From NCBI GenBank assembly GCA_025094145.1, contig JALLLS010000023.1, positions 1 to 64,000 on the forward strand: DNA of 64,000 nucleotides, given 5' to 3'. Below the pieces are notes generated by a model. That model had not been told where the DNA came from and made no database searches. It saw nothing but the letters and a program-made list of their open reading frames with translations. The translations under genes were made by a program, and so were the position numbers. Position 1 is the stretch's first letter; each line of letters begins with the position of its first letter. This DNA comes from Spinellus fusiger. Taxonomy: Eukaryota; Mucoromycota; Mucoromycetes; Mucorales; Phycomycetaceae. Of the stretch, positions 24,876-34,773 are shown piece after piece.

Positions 24876-26027
24876 TTACCTTGCTGTCCTCCTATCTCCA
24901 GCTGCTATCTCTGGTTTGGCACGGTTCAACACTCTCAAAAAGTCAGTCACACGAGCACGCATACGGGTATGCATGTAGGCCTTTGAGCATTTAATGTGGT
25001 AGTGAAGATAGTCACGGAAGATCTGGACACGGGAAATTGTCTCTTCACGCACCTCTCGGTTGAAATGACGAGGAAACAGCACTGTACAAGGTTATCTTTC
25101 TTATGAACACAGCCAAAACACTTACCAAATGTCACATAGCTCATGTCCTCATCAGGCTGCAAGTTTAAAGCACGCAGCTCTAAAGGAGGCTCGCGTGCTG
25201 TATACAGAACTTGAGGTGCATTCTGAAGAGCAGGACGACGTCTGGCATCCACAAATTCCTAGTCACACTTCTGTGAATCTTACAGTCGATTCCAAAGAGA
25301 ACAAGTGATTTACCTGAAGAAACACTTTACCAAACACCTTGTCTGTCTCGTCCTTAAACTTGGTAGTGAATAAGACAGTCACCCTATCTGCACTGGCCTT
25401 GATGTAAATGGCTTCTTCTTCACGATAATGAACAGCCATCAACTCGGCAGTTGGGTTAGGCTTTGACTCGTCTTCCAGCTGCTCTTGTTCAGCAAAGGCT
25501 CTTTCAAAGGGTGCTGCTAACAGATTACGCTTCAGCAGAGACACTTTACGAATAAGCGCCTCTCTTGTTTCTGTGTTGTATTGTGTTGTATTAATAGTCA
25601 TAATCATAATACTGGAGGAAGCGTGTCTATTGACAAGCAGAAGCACTTGCCTTCGTCCTGAGGCACAGTATCAAGGTCAATAGCCAAAGTGACGTCGTAG
25701 TCTGGTTCAGGACTAGTAAGGTACTCTGGGTATTCTCTCTGCAGTACTTCCTGGGCACCATACTGGACGAGTTCCTTATAGCATTGCCAACGCAGGGAGA
25801 TGTGCAGAATATTTCTGCTGTCAGGTGTCGCGAGATGGTAAGTAACACCATCAAAGTCAACGATAGTCATATCAAGGGCATCCTTCTTTGTCCTATCGTA
25901 GTCACATAGAACAAGGTAGGTGAGTATGTGAGAGGCACTTCTTATATATGTATATAAGAAGCTACCCTTTCAGCCGTGTTTCCAGGCAGTCTTTGATAAT
26001 AACGTTGTGGTAGTCTAATAAAATCAT
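24876..26027 (-). CDS. ARPC2: Arp2/3 complex subunit 2 (p34-Arc)
   Basis: One of the two core scaffold subunits of the Arp2/3 complex, which nucleates branched actin filaments at endocytic sites. Five exons (26027-25966, 25892-25647, 25563-25314, 25258-25126, 25081-24876) give 298 aa, normal for ARPC2. Hallmarks are the start [91 protein letters not shown] and the near-invariant [20 protein letters not shown]. The second intron could use GTGCTT (25646) or a GC donor (GCAAGT) a few bases earlier; the choice changes two or three residues at PQDEG-. No defect is seen. Confidence 0.95.
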
Positions 26028-28769
26028 AGCTGGCCCTTGTCCTTTCCCAACGCTGCCTTTACACGCTCCTGTTGAATCTCAGCAAGAAGTAAGTCCGTCA
26101 CCATTACTATGACGTAGACAGTCTTGCTGTGGGGTGCTTCTTTTTATGAGGGGTATGAGTGAGAAGAGTCACAACACTATCTATAAGGTGTATGTGTATG
26201 TGTAGGTGTATGTGTGTATGTCATTGGAAGAGTCCTTTTGAAATATTCCACCTATACAACTCTACCTATACAACTCTACCTATACAACTTCATTTGTTAT
26301 TCCACGTAATCTCACTTACACTCACTGCCAGACTTTTCTCTTTTGATGTATTTAAAAGTCAGAATTAGATGAGGTGACACATATAGCGTTGTTGCTTCCT
26401 ATTGGCTCTCTCTCATAGACACAGTGTAATGCAGGAGAAGAAAACATAGACAGAGAAAACAATAGCATGTCACATTGTGTGACTTTGAAAGGACATTATT
26501 TCCAAGAACTTCCCCACTTCTTGCCTAGACACCAGGAGATTTTTCTGGCCTTTAAGCGCTGATATCTCCTTCCTTTTACATTACAAAAAAAGTTGCCTTC
26601 TATGGATCTGTATTTAAAATCAAAGGTTTGCAAGTATCCAAAATATTATTTCCTTTTGTGGAATACCTCAATATCAAATTGTATTATCAGTAAGAAATAT
26701 TGTTTACGAACAAAATTGTTGATGGATAAAATTGTTTATTATAATAATATAGCTAATAATACTGTAGCTAATACTATACTATTACTATAGCTACTACTGT
26801 TCTAGGCGTATTCCTTCATAGCAATAGTAAATACACTCTAAAAGCCTTATGCTTTATTCTTGGGATATATATTACTATGCTTGGGAATACACCCTAAACA
26901 GTATTGATAATATAGAAGGAAGAAGACCACCTAAGGCTGACTTGAGAAGAGTCTTAACTTATCTAATAACAGAAAAGAGTGTATTAGTAATAATTCAATC
27001 AAGAGAGATAGTATGCTTACCTTGTACTTCATACTTGTCTTGAGAATAATGAGTCATATACCATCTATTAGAAGAAGAGTCAGTACTATGTCTTATGGAT
27101 TACAATGAGCTCAAGCCCAGATGAAGACACTGCTTACCTTTTTATCTCAAGAATAGCCTTTGGTAGTGTCTATCACCTCCTTCCATTGTTTCTCTTTGTT
27201 AATAATGGCACAATACCTTGCTCAGTTATGCTCATATTGAAAAGTACTTAAATATTAAGTTGTATGGACAGTGTAAGAAATAACAAAAGGTGGGGAATAT
27301 CAAAACAAATAATAATTTTGCTTTCTCTATTCTGGTAATGTATTCACTAGCCTCCACATAAAATCCACAAGTCAAATTTACAAGTCAAATTTACAAGTCA
27401 AACAATTCACACTCTATTTGCCTTGGACCTAAAGGACAGTATTAGAAACAATACCCTGTTATCATTAAGTACTATTGTTAATAACAGTTACAATAAGATA
27501 GTTGTTGAAGTGATTATGAATATAGATTCAGTAAATGGCTATACATTTGTTAATATAACTGACATTGGTTCTATTTTATGGACAATAATCACTAGAGTTA
27601 ACTCTATAAGTTCTGTAATACATCTTTCTTAAGCAGTGTTATGTTGCAAATACTGTGGGCTTATAGATAGCACATGTTAAACATTAAATGCAGTGATTGA
27701 GTTGCAATGTCAGGTTTACTTCTTCCTTTTATCCAACTTTATAGTGTTTAATTACACAGTCCATAGTCAATGCTAAAACAGACAGACAGTGAGAAGGTTC
27801 TTTTCAAACACATTAACCAACCAAAAAAACAAGTCGAGAATAAGAAACAGTCAGCTACTCAAGTCCCTAAAGATTATCTTGTTTATACTCTAGGAAGCTA
27901 TTTGGATCAAAGTCTATTTTATTAAAGATGTAGATAACTACACTTTTATATTAGTTTGGTATTTCTTTTTTTTTACTATGAATTTGTCTAATTTCCTGTT
28001 CTCAATCAATAGATATGGTCTTCATAGAACATCCAAGCAGACTGGGAAGGGTAACTGTTCTGTTCTATAGTGTGTATAATCTTGGTCATGTATTTCAAGG
28101 CCATAGAATTCCATAAAGTGATTTTATCGTAAATGAGGTTTCTCTCTTCCCTTGAAACATACATAGAACAAGAGGAGGAAATCCATCTCTGAATTTACTG
28201 AGATGTTATTATCGTATAACTGTGATCCTTATAGCTTAAAGAGATATGTATATAAGTAGACCCAAAATCTATACTATTTAACTTTGTAAAAATATCTCCT
28301 TTATTTTGCAATAAAGGGCACTAAGGTTATCAACAGGACTACTAGAGAGATGAATTGGTAGTAGTTCGGTCTCTAGCAGGGACAACGAAATAGAGTATTG
28401 GATACAAATGCTGGTCTAGGGAAATCAAAGAGAGTACATGAACAGGGACACAACACACGATTTGAGCACAACGGGTAACTAGGCAACTGTTCTTTAAGCA
28501 ATTCTTTTCTTTCTAGAATGTTGTTATAGTCTGCATTACTTTAGTGGTTCTGATTAAGCAAATGAATTTTGAAGTTTCGTATTGTCTTCTTGTTCGGATA
28601 TGAATACCTGCCAACCACACTGTCTGATGTTCTTCATAACTTCTACCCTCTTTAACTTGTTTGCCTTTGTCTGGCATATAAACCAACAGTTGTGATCTGG
28701 TGAGTGTTTGTGTATGTTTATTATGTCTGACATGTTAGTCAGTTTCTATTTTATATTCTTTTACTATAA
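26028..28769. other. Long AT-rich intergenic region
   Basis: No convincing gene on either strand. Minor repeats are (TGTATG)n at about 26185-26222, a CTCTACCTATACAA unit three times at about 26250-26290, and an AAATTTACAAGTC unit three times at about 27365-27405. The first 300 bases flank ARPC2 and probably contain its promoter. Confidence 0.5.
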
Positions 28770-29104
28770 TAAACCCAGTGGATCCGCTACAAAAGCAAAG
28801 GCAAGAAGAAGGTGCCAGTGCAAGGGTAATACAGCACACACATAGAGAGTGCATTAATACATCTCGAACTAATTATTTTTATTGTTCTATTATTGAAAAG
28901 GGATATTGGCACCTAAAAGGATTGGAGTATGATCCTACCAAACTGTCAGTTGTTGCTTATGGTGCAAGAATGAAAGGAAAAGATGCTGTCAAGTTCAAAG
29001 GTCATCGTGTTGGTTTGACGAGAATCTTATATCAATCACTGAAAAAGAGACAAAAGGATGGTGATCTTCTTGTGGTTGATGTCGATGAGTTCTTTACATC
29101 GAGG

Positions 29105-29174
29105 GTAAGCATGATTGACCTCTCACTCAATATGAAAGGCTCTTCTAACAGTTACTCTTATTTTTGTTCTCAAG
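29105..29174 (+). other. Conserved intron inside Fanzor copy B
   Basis: GTAAGC...TTCTCAAG|AT: removing these 70 nt restores the usual Fanzor order DEF-TS followed by an ICH-C zinc-finger start. The same intron is present at the same position in copy C (minus strand, about 46264-46336). Confidence 0.7.
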
Positions 29175-29369
29175 ATCTGCCACACTTATATTACAAATAT
29201 CCTCACTGAGGTATTAGTGAATTTCAACACTATCCGCGCTTGCCAAAGTTGCGGAATTGTTTAGAACAGAGATGTGAATGCATCAAAGGGTATCTATACA
29301 GTCACATAAGAATGGATATTCTTATTCATATTATATCATATATCGCCACATCGAAAGTGGTTTCCTTCG

Positions 29370-29545
29370 GGATTCAGATATTTACAGGTAAATTATAATA
29401 ATAATCTTTATTTGTTTAAAAACTAACATGAATACATCTTAATTTATTTTTGCTCCTTTTCAAATCGATTTGTTATTTTTAAACAATTGTATTTCGACTA
29501 TTTCCTTCTATATCCTAAAGACCTCCTGGTGTGTAGACTGTGCAT
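29370..29545 (+). ncRNA. Candidate omegaRNA or 3' intron block of Fanzor copy B
   Basis: About 150 nt past the coding end are nearly the same as the reverse complement of 45868-46040 beside copy C (roughly 90% by eye), although no ORF crosses the block. Similarity stops soon after GTGTGTAG (about 29538). TnpB and Fanzor systems encode their guide RNA at this place, overlapping or following the 3' end of the nuclease gene. The block also has GT...AG borders (29398 and 29520), so a conserved 3' intron is an equal alternative. Confidence 0.4.
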
Positions 29546-29676
29546 TACGACTGTCTGTCTATTCCTGTAGTGTTTCTACCTGCAAAAGTGCTGATAATTT
29601 GGCCCTCTTGCCGAATTAAATACACACCCTTTTCTTATTCATCTCTTATTCTCTTTTCTCCGCGTATTAAACGCCA

Positions 29677-31580
29677 ATGGGCACGACGAAAAGTCGTAAA
29701 ACCAGGCGGAACGACTCAAGACCAGTGGCCTTTTCCTTTTTATCCAATCTATCCCTGGGCAATGAGGCAGGAGCAAAGCCAAAAGACAACTCGATGTTCC
29801 AGTCCCTTTGTGATGATCTCGGTCTGTGTGAAGAAGAATGCTCATCAGCCTATATCAACTATGGCTACCCAGCTTATGCCCGAGCATCCACAGGACGATC
29901 AGGTAATAGCAGCTGCATTACTATTTTTATTCCTATTCCCATTAGTAGTAGTAGCAGCAGCAGAGACAGCAGAGACACTCACACATCCATAGCCCTCTCT
30001 CTTCACTCTACAGACAGTAGTGCATCCGCCGAAGACGAGACCACCAGCCTACGAGTGGGCAAAACCAATCGCTTATCAACAACCACTCCACCCATTATGA
30101 TGTCGGTTTCTGCTCCACCCACTGGGTTGGAGGCACCTGACTATCGAAAGCTCATGTACAAAAGTGACATGGAAAAACCCACGCATGTTGACCATCACCA
30201 ACTCACACGAGACGACAGCGACCGCCCTATTGCGTCTGAAAAAATAAAAAAGAAGAGTTACCGCCAATTAAAAGAGGTAAACGAGTCTACAAAGAAGCAA
30301 GACACTCAACAACTTAGGCCAAGCCCACAGGAACAGGCATTCTCTCGGTGCTCCGTTACTATACAGAGAAGATCCGCCACTCCACAGGCAAGAGAGCCGA
30401 GCCAATGATGAACAGGGGTTATGTGTAGGTCCAATAAAAAGTATGGCGTATCTAACATTACCAGACAGCAGCAACAGCAGTTATTGCGACAGGACTCTTC
30501 TCATCGTGCAGTGGTAGAGACTTATGGTCATTTCCTTACGGCTTCTGGTGCTCTCAAGTAAGATCATAAGGAAGAATAGGACCCATGTATGTGTGTGTGT
30601 ATATATTTATAAATATGTGTGTGTGTATGTATTTCCCTAGGCATGCTTGGACACGAGGAGAATGGAAACAAGGCGATTATGACCCGTTGTTTCTTGATAA
30701 TGACACATATAAACTAAAAACAGCTCAGGTAAAAGAAGAAGAAAAAGAAAAAGAAAAAAAAAGAACTCTTGTCAAGAGGAAACGACGACTCAGTGATGGT
30801 TAGGGACAGTACACTCGTTCTTCAGAGATGAAGCGTGAACTCAATGAACAGTTCCGTCTCGTACATCCTGAAATCTGCCAGGAGATCACTTTGAGCAAGA
30901 TCAGAGCCATCAAGACCCACTTGCTGGAGATTGGCAAAGAGGCTGATCTAGAAGTGTCGAGTGTAGCTTATGCCTATGCCTACTTTGAAAAGTTGGTGAT
31001 CAAGGCAAGTGCAGACCACAGCCCAGGTGCAGACCACAACTAGATCTAATATTGGATGATAGAACATTGTGACCAAGAAGAATAGAAAGTTAATTGCAGG
31101 TAGACATTAGAATAGGATAACTATTAGGATAGTACCAATAGTATCATAGTGCACGAGTCAAGTACATGCATCCATGGAGTGGCTAATAACAATGATGTTG
31201 TTTTGCAGCCTGCTGTCTATTACTAGCACTCAAAATCAATGAAGCCAAGCAGCCTTGGGAATACCATTTACTAGATGTAAGTGATTGTATTCTCATCCAG
31301 AATGACTCACTCTCATCCACTCTTAGGTCATTGAAGATCAGTTAGGTATAGATGCAGAAGAAGTACACCAGCATGAGTTTGCTGTATTTGCAGACCTAGA
31401 GTTTCTCTTGTACATTCCAAAGTATGAGTACATGCCACACTTTGAACGTATTATCCAAGTCCTTGGTAAGCATTTAAAGAGTAACTACATGGATACGTAG
31501 AGATATCTGATCTCTTTATAGAGTACAAAAGTATGGAGGACTATCTTGGTCCTTCCCAGTTTTATGAAGGAGAGCTCTGA
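29677..31580 (+). CDS. CABLES-like cyclin-domain protein
   Basis: Eight exons (29677-30387, 30469-30557, 30641-30728, 30804-31004, 31063-31099, 31209-31276, 31327-31465, 31522-31580) give about 463 aa. The N-terminal half is Ser/Thr-rich with a poly-Ser stretch. From residue ~240 the order GALKHAW, GEWKQGDYDPLFLD, NEQFRLVHPEI, ITLSKIRAIK, YAYFEKLVIK, NRKLIAACCLLLALKI and LDVIEDQLGID matches the CABLES family (Cdk5/Abl enzyme substrate), whose C-terminus is a cyclin box that bridges kinases and Cdks. Introns 1 (GC at 30388) and 4 (GC at 31005) use GC-AG borders; both are needed to keep the frame. The boundary of exon 2 is the least certain. Probably a cell-cycle regulator; partner kinase unknown. 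Confidence 0.82.
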
Positions 31581-31834
31581 TGTAGTATAGTTATAATACG
31601 TTGAAAGGGTACAACATTCAATACTAGTGACAAAATAATATCTATAAGCCAACAAACCCCCTCTCTTGTCTGTACCCGAGATATATCCCTCTTTTCTTTC
31701 TCTGTTACTCTATCACTACACCAATATTAGAGGGTCATGGAATATGTATAAAAATCAGGGTGAAGCAGGGATAGTGGTGGTGGTAGTTGTGGTAGTGGTG
31801 GTAGTGGTAGTAGTGGTGGGTGGTGGGTGGTGGA
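31581..31834. repeat. GGT/GTG repeat between convergent genes
   Basis: The plus strand at about 31772-31833 is an almost pure GTGGTGGTAG / GGTGGGTGGTGGGTGG tract, ending directly at the stop codon of the transporter gene (31835, minus strand). The run of G-doublets and G-triplets could form a G-quadruplex. The two flanking genes end towards each other here. Confidence 0.7.
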
Positions 31835-34206
31835 CTATGGCTTCATTGAGGATGGGTCTTGGTAGGGTGAAGTAGAGTGAGGAGAATGAGGTGGTGGTGG
31901 TAGAGTATCCAGAGTAGAAGACTGGAGAGGTATATCAGAATAGTGTGTGACTTCATGGTAATGCGCAGGGAGCTGACTGTCGTTTGTGCCTGTGCCTGTG
32001 CCTGTGCGTGTCTGTGCCATGAGTGGTATAGCGATGTTCATGGAAGAACGAAAGGGTGCTGGTGGATCTGGAGTAGCATTACGATATATCTTTAGTTTGT
32101 AGAGCCACCGAGTAAAGGCACTGGGTGAGGTTCTAGTTTTTGAGTCTATAAACAGGCTTTCATTATCAGGTGGTAATGATTGACTTGCACTTGATTCTCC
32201 AGAAAATGTATGGTGAGGAGGTATAGCTGTGGTTCCATTAGCAAAGCGGGCGTCCATTGCTTCTTTTTCTTCTTTAGCACTGGGCCATGCGGTTGTATCT
32301 GCCATTCCATCAGTTGTATTCAAGACATTCATCTCCTGGTCCATATCTGCTGTCTCTGTGGGATGAGAAGGGTCTGGTTTTGAACTGAGCAAGAAGACGC
32401 CATAGATAAGAACACCAATACCACAAAAGACAAGTGTGATAGCCCAGCCTGGATACTGACTAATTTCATCGAGGTAGATGATGGTATTGACCAGGCCAAG
32501 TGCAGTGTAACAGCCATAAAAGACAGGCACCACTACTACGGAAGAGTATAATTTGAGGGCGCTGTTTAGGCAGTAGACCTATAAGAGAAGAGTGGATAAG
32601 ATAGTGGATAGTGGATAGTGGATAGTGGATAGTGGATAGTGGATAGTGGATAGTGGATAGTGGATGGTGGATAGTGGATAGTGGATAGTAGATAGTAGAT
32701 AGTAGTAGTAGTCATAGTAATAATAATAATACTATGATTAATAATAACATTACCATGGTGATTAATACGAATACTATTATTATTACTATGACTACCACTA
32801 TTACTATGACTACCACTACTATCCACTATTATATCAGTTAAAAACTCTCTTTTACCTGTAATACCGCAGTAACAAGAAGAGCAAGAATAACAAATCGACT
32901 GGTACTGTCTGTAAATTGGTTCACTTGAGAACTAATAGACAGTGTAAACAGCTTCACCCTTATCAGAAGTGTTAGTCATTTCTCTCTCAGTAGCAGAAAC
33001 TATTTTTTTTCTTTTACTTACCCACTCTTTGCTAGTAACAATGTCTCACTAGCAAGCATCCCTCCTTCAAGACTGAACATAAGACCAATAAGACGTCTCA
33101 TCTGCTTGTCTGTCATACCAGAGAAAAGAGGATTGCGTCTTTTACGTGCACTATCAGCAAGGGCCCAGCGAGACCACAGGGCAAACAATAGACCAGAGAT
33201 GGTAAGAATGTTAAGTGCACTAAAGTAGATAATGAAAATAGGACGCATAAAGAGGGTCTTTAAGTTCTCAAGAGAGATTGTCTCTTCGGCTGTTCATTCA
33301 TAAGTCGCTGTGTTCATTCATGGACATAAGAATACAAGTAAGTAACTTACGATCCTCTCCGTTGTACATTCCACCAAACACAACAATCCAAATCACAGAA
33401 GCAACAACAACACATGTGCCTAGGACATCTTTACGGGTGATTTTTGTATTAACAAGAATCTTTGCAAAGATGAAGTTGTAAATCAGTGCAACACTGCCTA
33501 AAGGAGCAACCCACTGTAGAGAAAAGGCCCCTTGTGCTTGTCAGTGTGTTTTCTTTCTCTCTCTTTCTTTCTTTCTTTCTTCACTGAAGTGATATTTACC
33601 TGAGTTTTGAGATAGTCTACAAGTGGGCAGATGATGATTAAAATTAAATAAATGATAGTAATATAAATGATAGTAATATAAATGATAGTAATATAAATGA
33701 TAGTAATATAAATGATAGTAATATAAATAATAATAATAGTAATAATAGTAATAATAGTAATAATAGTAATAATAATATAGTAATAGTAATAATAATATAG
33801 TAATAGTAATAATAATATAGTAATAGTAATAATAATATAGTAATAGTAATAGTAATAATAACAGTAATAATAATAGTTATAATAATAAAAAGGGTTTTGT
33901 GTATATATATTGTGTGTGTGTGAGGGGGTGCAGACAACTTACTGAGTGCAATTGTACTGCCTATCAATTGACTGCCAATGTAGGTATAAAGACCAATATG
34001 CCACAAGGGACGCCCACAGTCGTTGCGTTGTTTGTCTGTCTCTCGTTTGGCTTCTTTAACGTGGTCTAGCTTGAGGATATTTAGACCCAGTGCGTCTAAG
34101 AAGGAGGCAGCTAAGATGATGAGTTGGGGACTAGACAGCATGAGTCATTACCCAGAGAGACAAATATGCCAATGACGAAGTTTGTGACAGAATCACCGCC
34201 AGCCAT
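31835..34206 (-). CDS. DUF803/NIPA-type magnesium transporter family protein
   Basis: Seven exons (34206-34152, 34110-33943, 33616-33600, 33513-33351, 33289-33022, 32958-32856, 32578-31835) give 505 aa. The protein begins MAGGDSVTNFVIGIFVSL, then LDALGLNILKLDHV, CGRPLWHIGLY, IGSTIALNYLKTQWVAPLG, VFGGMYNGEDRPEETISL, MLASETLLLAKSGVKLF and VPVFYGCYTALGLVNTIIYL, as in fungal NIPA-like proteins with about nine membrane segments. A Ser/Thr/Pro-rich cytosolic tail (about residues 360-505) follows. Exon 3 is only 17 nt (NYLKTQ boundary), intron 1 is 41 nt, and two larger introns (33942-33617, 32855-32579) are filled with simple repeats. Mg2+ transport is known for some animal NIPA members; here the substrate is inference. 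Confidence 0.88.
32592..32705 (-). repeat. Heptanucleotide minisatellite in transporter intron 6
   Basis: GGATAGT (plus strand) is repeated about fourteen times in tandem with few variants (GGATGGT, AGATAGT), followed by TAGTAG and TAATAAT tracts to about 32780. All of it lies between the splice sites of the intron 32855-32579. Confidence 0.85.
33648..33890 (-). repeat. AT-rich trinucleotide and 16-mer repeats in transporter intron 2
   Basis: A unit ATAAATGATAGTAAT occurs five times (33648-33728), followed by TAATAATAG and TAATAGTAATAATAATATAG units. This low-complexity filler enlarges the intron to 326 nt. Confidence 0.85.
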
Positions 34207-34773
34207 TGGAGAAGAAAGAAAAGATAAAAGAGGGAAAGGAAAAGATAAAAGAAAGAAAGAAGAGGAAGATTGAAGAGGGAAAGAAGAGAAAAAGAAAAAG
34301 AAAAAGAAAAGGAAAAAAAGAGAAAATGACAGGAAAGGAAAGTAGGCAGCAGCAACTGCAATAGTACCAGGCAGCAGTTATATCAAGAATCAAAGCAGCA
34401 ACCACAGCAATCACAGCAGCAACCACAGCAGAACAAGAATAAAAAGTGGATAAGGAAGAGGAGAAATCAAAAAAAGGATAAGGAAGAATAGGAGAACAAC
34501 TGCAAAAAGGGAATCTTTGACTAGAACAAGAGGGTGTGGGCCCTTGCCTTTAAGGTCACACTAACTCCACTGGAAGTACATCCTTTGGCATATCAGCTTA
34601 TTCTGTGTGAATAGTATAGATATCTCTGCTTCCACCCACCCACCGCTCTATTAGGAAAGACCCTCCTATCACCCTACACTCCATAGTATACTATGTTATG
34701 GATCAGCCAATCAATAGTAAGAATGAATCATGTAGGAATTATTAAGTTGGAAAATAGTACACCCTATAAAATA
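34207..34773. other. Purine-rich intergenic region
   Basis: The plus strand is dominated by AAGA/GGAAAA and CAGCAA repeats (34205-34460), the presumptive 5' leader and promoter of the transporter gene on the minus strand (pyrimidine-rich there). No gene seen. Confidence 0.5.

Larger units (their letters stand above)
28770..29545 (+). pseudogene. Fanzor-like remnant, copy B (C-terminal half)
   Basis: The RuvC core and zinc-finger end of a Fanzor protein. Coding similarity begins about 28790 and continues through YWHLKGLEYDPTKL, GARMKGKDAVKFKGHR and VDVDEFFTSR (29104). An intron of 70 nt (GTAAGC at 29105 to AG at 29174) then joins to ICHTY, ACQSCGIV and NRDVNASKG. DEFFTS precedes the zinc-finger Cys pairs; Fanzors have a conserved Glu here, proposed as a relocated catalytic residue. 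In the RuvC-III motif WNRD, Trp is a TAG stop (29260-29262). One zinc Cys is changed to Tyr (ICHTY, where copy C has ICHTC). The N-terminal half is missing. A conserved non-coding block ends the element near 29545. Same subfamily as copy C. Confidence 0.78.

Noticed and set aside
26521..26560. CACCAGGAGAT near 26530 as a third Fanzor 3' block
   Set aside because: Only about 11 bases match the end of the conserved block and the rest does not align, so chance is likely.
29901..29950. Possible intron GTAATA...ATTAG inside exon 1 of the CABLES-like gene
   Set aside because: Removing it shifts into a frame with an early stop; the uninterrupted poly-Ser frame is kept.
31666..31875. Poly-Val ORF
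   Set aside because: It is only the translation of the GTG repeat and overlaps the transporter's end.
34131..34426. Phe/Leu/Ser-rich minus-strand ORFs upstream of the transporter
   Set aside because: Low-complexity translation of purine repeats; the transporter's start at 34206 and its splice pattern explain the region.
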